From Euryarchaeota archaeon UBA59 (GTDB lineage Archaea; Thermoplasmatota; Poseidoniia; Poseidoniales; Thalassarchaeaceae): a stretch of 7,352 nucleotides of DNA. The stretch lies in the NCBI GenBank assembly GCA_002505495.1, contig DAVI01000055.1, positions 1 to 7,352 of the forward strand, read 5' to 3'. Shown here piece by piece: positions 6,352 to 7,352 of the stretch; positions within the stretch are counted from its first letter, which is position 1; every line of letters starts with the position of its first letter. The notes under the pieces are model-generated. The model saw nothing but the letters and a program-made list of their open reading frames with translations. It was not told the origin of the DNA and searched no databases. The position numbers were made by a program, and so were the translations under genes.

Positions 6352-6824
6352 TGGAGGAGCACACTCCGTTCTGGCACGCCCTCGAATTGGCGTGGTGCGG
6401 AGACGGAGCCCTCTCACTCCACAGCGTGAGGCTGCTCGATGCGATGCAGCAGATGATATCTCTCGACGACTCCACCCGAGCAGCCATAGAGAGCCGCTTT
6501 GAAGAGGAGATTGTCGCTGACCTCACACGAGCTGGCTTTGGTTGTGGCGACCAACCCCTCGCAGCATTGGTGGGAACTCTCACCTTCCTCGACGACCCGG
6601 CAGCGCAGGAAGTTGCCCGCGCATTGGGGAAGTCAGCACTATTGGCAGGTCTTTCGAAGGAGCGCTGGTTGGCTAGTTGTGCGTGGATGGATCAACTTGG
6701 TCTTGGTACCCCATTCATGGAGGGTGTCTGGCTTGAGGGTGACGACGCAGGTGAGTTGGCCCGGGTACCCGCGGTCTTGGTCCCCGTCGCCCGTCAAATC
6801 GGGCTCATCAACGATGACAACTGA
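6348..6824 (+). CDS. small protein with an N-terminal TerB-like module, unknown function
   Basis: A 158-residue protein starting at ATG 6348 (ATG 6351 is also possible), overlapping the upstream stop by four bases with GGAG at 6336-6339. Residues 8-52 (FWHALELAWCGDGALS, then RLLDAMQQMISLDD and a last helix) align with the C-terminal module of the upstream protein: the same W, DG, paired Leu and spacing, with one inserted residue. The rest (about 55-158) is helical and hydrophobic, with LAALVGTLTFLDDPAAQEVARALG and a Trp-containing WLASCAWMDQLGLG, and looks like two further helical repeats. No membrane anchor, signal peptide or catalytic motif is visible. Shared modules and coupling suggest that the two proteins interact or act in the same process. 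The name TerB-like rests on pattern, not a search. Confidence 0.82.
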   Translation: MMEEHTPFWHALELAWCGDGALSLHSVRLLDAMQQMISLDDSTRAAIESRFEEEIVADLTRAGFGCGDQPLAALVGTLTFLDDPAAQEVARALGKSALLAGLSKERWLASCAWMDQLGLGTPFMEGVWLEGDDAGELARVPAVLVPVARQIGLINDDN

Positions 6825-6836
6825 GGTTTTCCCTCA
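6822..6836. terminator. short stem-loop between convergent genes
   Basis: TGAGG (6822-6826) and CCTCA (6832-6836) form a five-pair stem with a TTTTC loop. The stem begins at the stop codon of the TerB-like operon and is followed by CCTTTTC. It lies just before the OsmC stop on the other strand, so it may end transcription of the operon. The stem is short and the T-run weak. Confidence 0.35.
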
Positions 6837-6842
6837 ACCTTT

Positions 6843-7232
6843 TCAGCCATCCATCACCAAATCCCAAGTGATGTCGGCGGTGTGTTTGAGCATGTTGGAT
6901 ACCGTACAATATTTCGCATGGCTCTTTTCGATTAACCTACGAACCAATTTTTCAGGCAGCTCAACCCCTCTCACTCGGTAGATCATGTGAATCTTGGTGA
7001 AGACCCGTGGATTGTTCTCTGCCCTCTCCATGTCGAGTTCGACAACCGCCCTGGTAACCTCTCGATTCTTCAGTCCCTCTACCACATCAATCAGACTGCA
7101 GGCGCCACACGAGTGGAGTGTCGCCATCACTGGATTAACCACCTCATCCCCCCAACCGAGTTCCATCACGACGCCATCCTTGCCAGTACAGGTCAATTTC
7201 TGGCCTCCTACCCATTCCACTTGAGAATCCAT
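6843..7232 (-). CDS. OsmC/YhfA-family peroxiredoxin-like protein
   Basis: A 129-residue protein starting at ATG 7230-7232; the frame stays open upstream, but the family normally begins with a strand like this QVEWVGGQKLTCTGKDG. OsmC proteins reduce organic hydroperoxides with a cysteine pair, in the cytoplasm as dimers. Here GACSLIDVVEGL (Cys45) aligns with the peroxidatic-cysteine helix (GGCTAMDVV in YhfA-type members), and KYCTVSNMLKHTADITW (Cys109) matches the second cysteine motif of the C-terminal half. The VFTKIHMIYRV strand and the closing ITWDL strand are also typical. An additional Cys42 gives a CxxC pair with Cys45, which is uncommon. The length matches the short YhfA subgroup rather than longer Ohr. 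The ribosome binding site is weak (GGCG). It converges on the TerB-like operon with an 18-base gap. Whether it detoxifies peroxides or carries sulfur is unproven. Confidence 0.92.
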   Translation of the reverse strand: MDSQVEWVGGQKLTCTGKDGVVMELGWGDEVVNPVMATLHSCGACSLIDVVEGLKNREVTRAVVELDMERAENNPRVFTKIHMIYRVRGVELPEKLVRRLIEKSHAKYCTVSNMLKHTADITWDLVMDG

Positions 7233-7258
7233 GAGTAGAGCGCCTAGATGAGTCGCCG

Positions 7259-7352
7259 ATGGAGTTTCCGCAGCCGAACTCTCCTTCCACCCTAGACCCA
7301 AGACATCGCCTTCCACTCTTCGCCAACGCATTGATGAAGGGGTCGCCGGTCG
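7259..7352 (+). CDS. possible partial gene running off the right edge
   Basis: From ATG 7259 the + strand stays open for 31 codons to the window end, encoding a Pro/Arg-rich N-terminus (MEFPQPNSPSTLDPRHRL) followed by a hydrophobic stretch; a second ATG lies at 7334. The region is GC-rich like coding DNA rather than AT-rich like the other gaps. There is no clear ribosome binding site and only 26 bases separate it from the divergent OsmC start, so it could be spurious, or the true start could lie further right. The - strand frame upstream of osmC is open here too. Confidence 0.28.
   Translation, partial: MEFPQPNSPSTLDPRHRLPLFANALMKGSPV

Overview
The window holds seven complete or near-complete protein genes, plus a possible eighth running off the right edge. 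I saw no rRNA, tRNA, CRISPR array, transposase or other mobile element. The organism is uncertain. Acidic proteins, ATGA gene overlaps, strong GAGG-type ribosome binding sites, a TATA-like element before the third gene, a long B12-dependent ribonucleotide reductase and small TerB-like modules would fit a planktonic euryarchaeon such as Marine Group II (Poseidoniales). A bacterium cannot be excluded by eye. All seven genes end in TGA.

Left block (1-1576, + strand): a JAMM/JAB-type metalloprotease-like protein overlaps a small helical protein of unknown function. A stem-loop and a TATA-like promoter follow, then a noticeably AT-richer gene of unknown function with a possible helix-turn-helix. 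This block is the most accessory-looking part of the window.

Centre (1581-5216, - strand): a full-length adenosylcobalamin-dependent class II ribonucleotide reductase (NrdJ, 1211 aa), with all catalytic cysteines, a TSCPD-type domain and a C-terminal cysteine-rich tail. It converges on the preceding gene. Both stop codons sit symmetrically inside one perfect 18-bp palindrome.

Right block: a 388-bp divergent intergenic region (5217-5604) carries inverted and tandem repeats. A two-gene operon on the + strand follows (5605-6824). Its first product has two short helical TerB-like modules separated by a very acidic Ser/Asp/Glu linker, and the overlapping second gene starts with a third copy of that module. 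An OsmC/YhfA-type peroxiredoxin-like protein (6843-7232, - strand) converges on this operon across a short stem-loop.

Taken together, these are DNA precursor synthesis (NrdJ), probable thiol/peroxide defence (OsmC) and two small operons of unknown role. The most promising unknowns are the JAMM protein with its overlapping 80-aa partner, and the TerB-like module pair.
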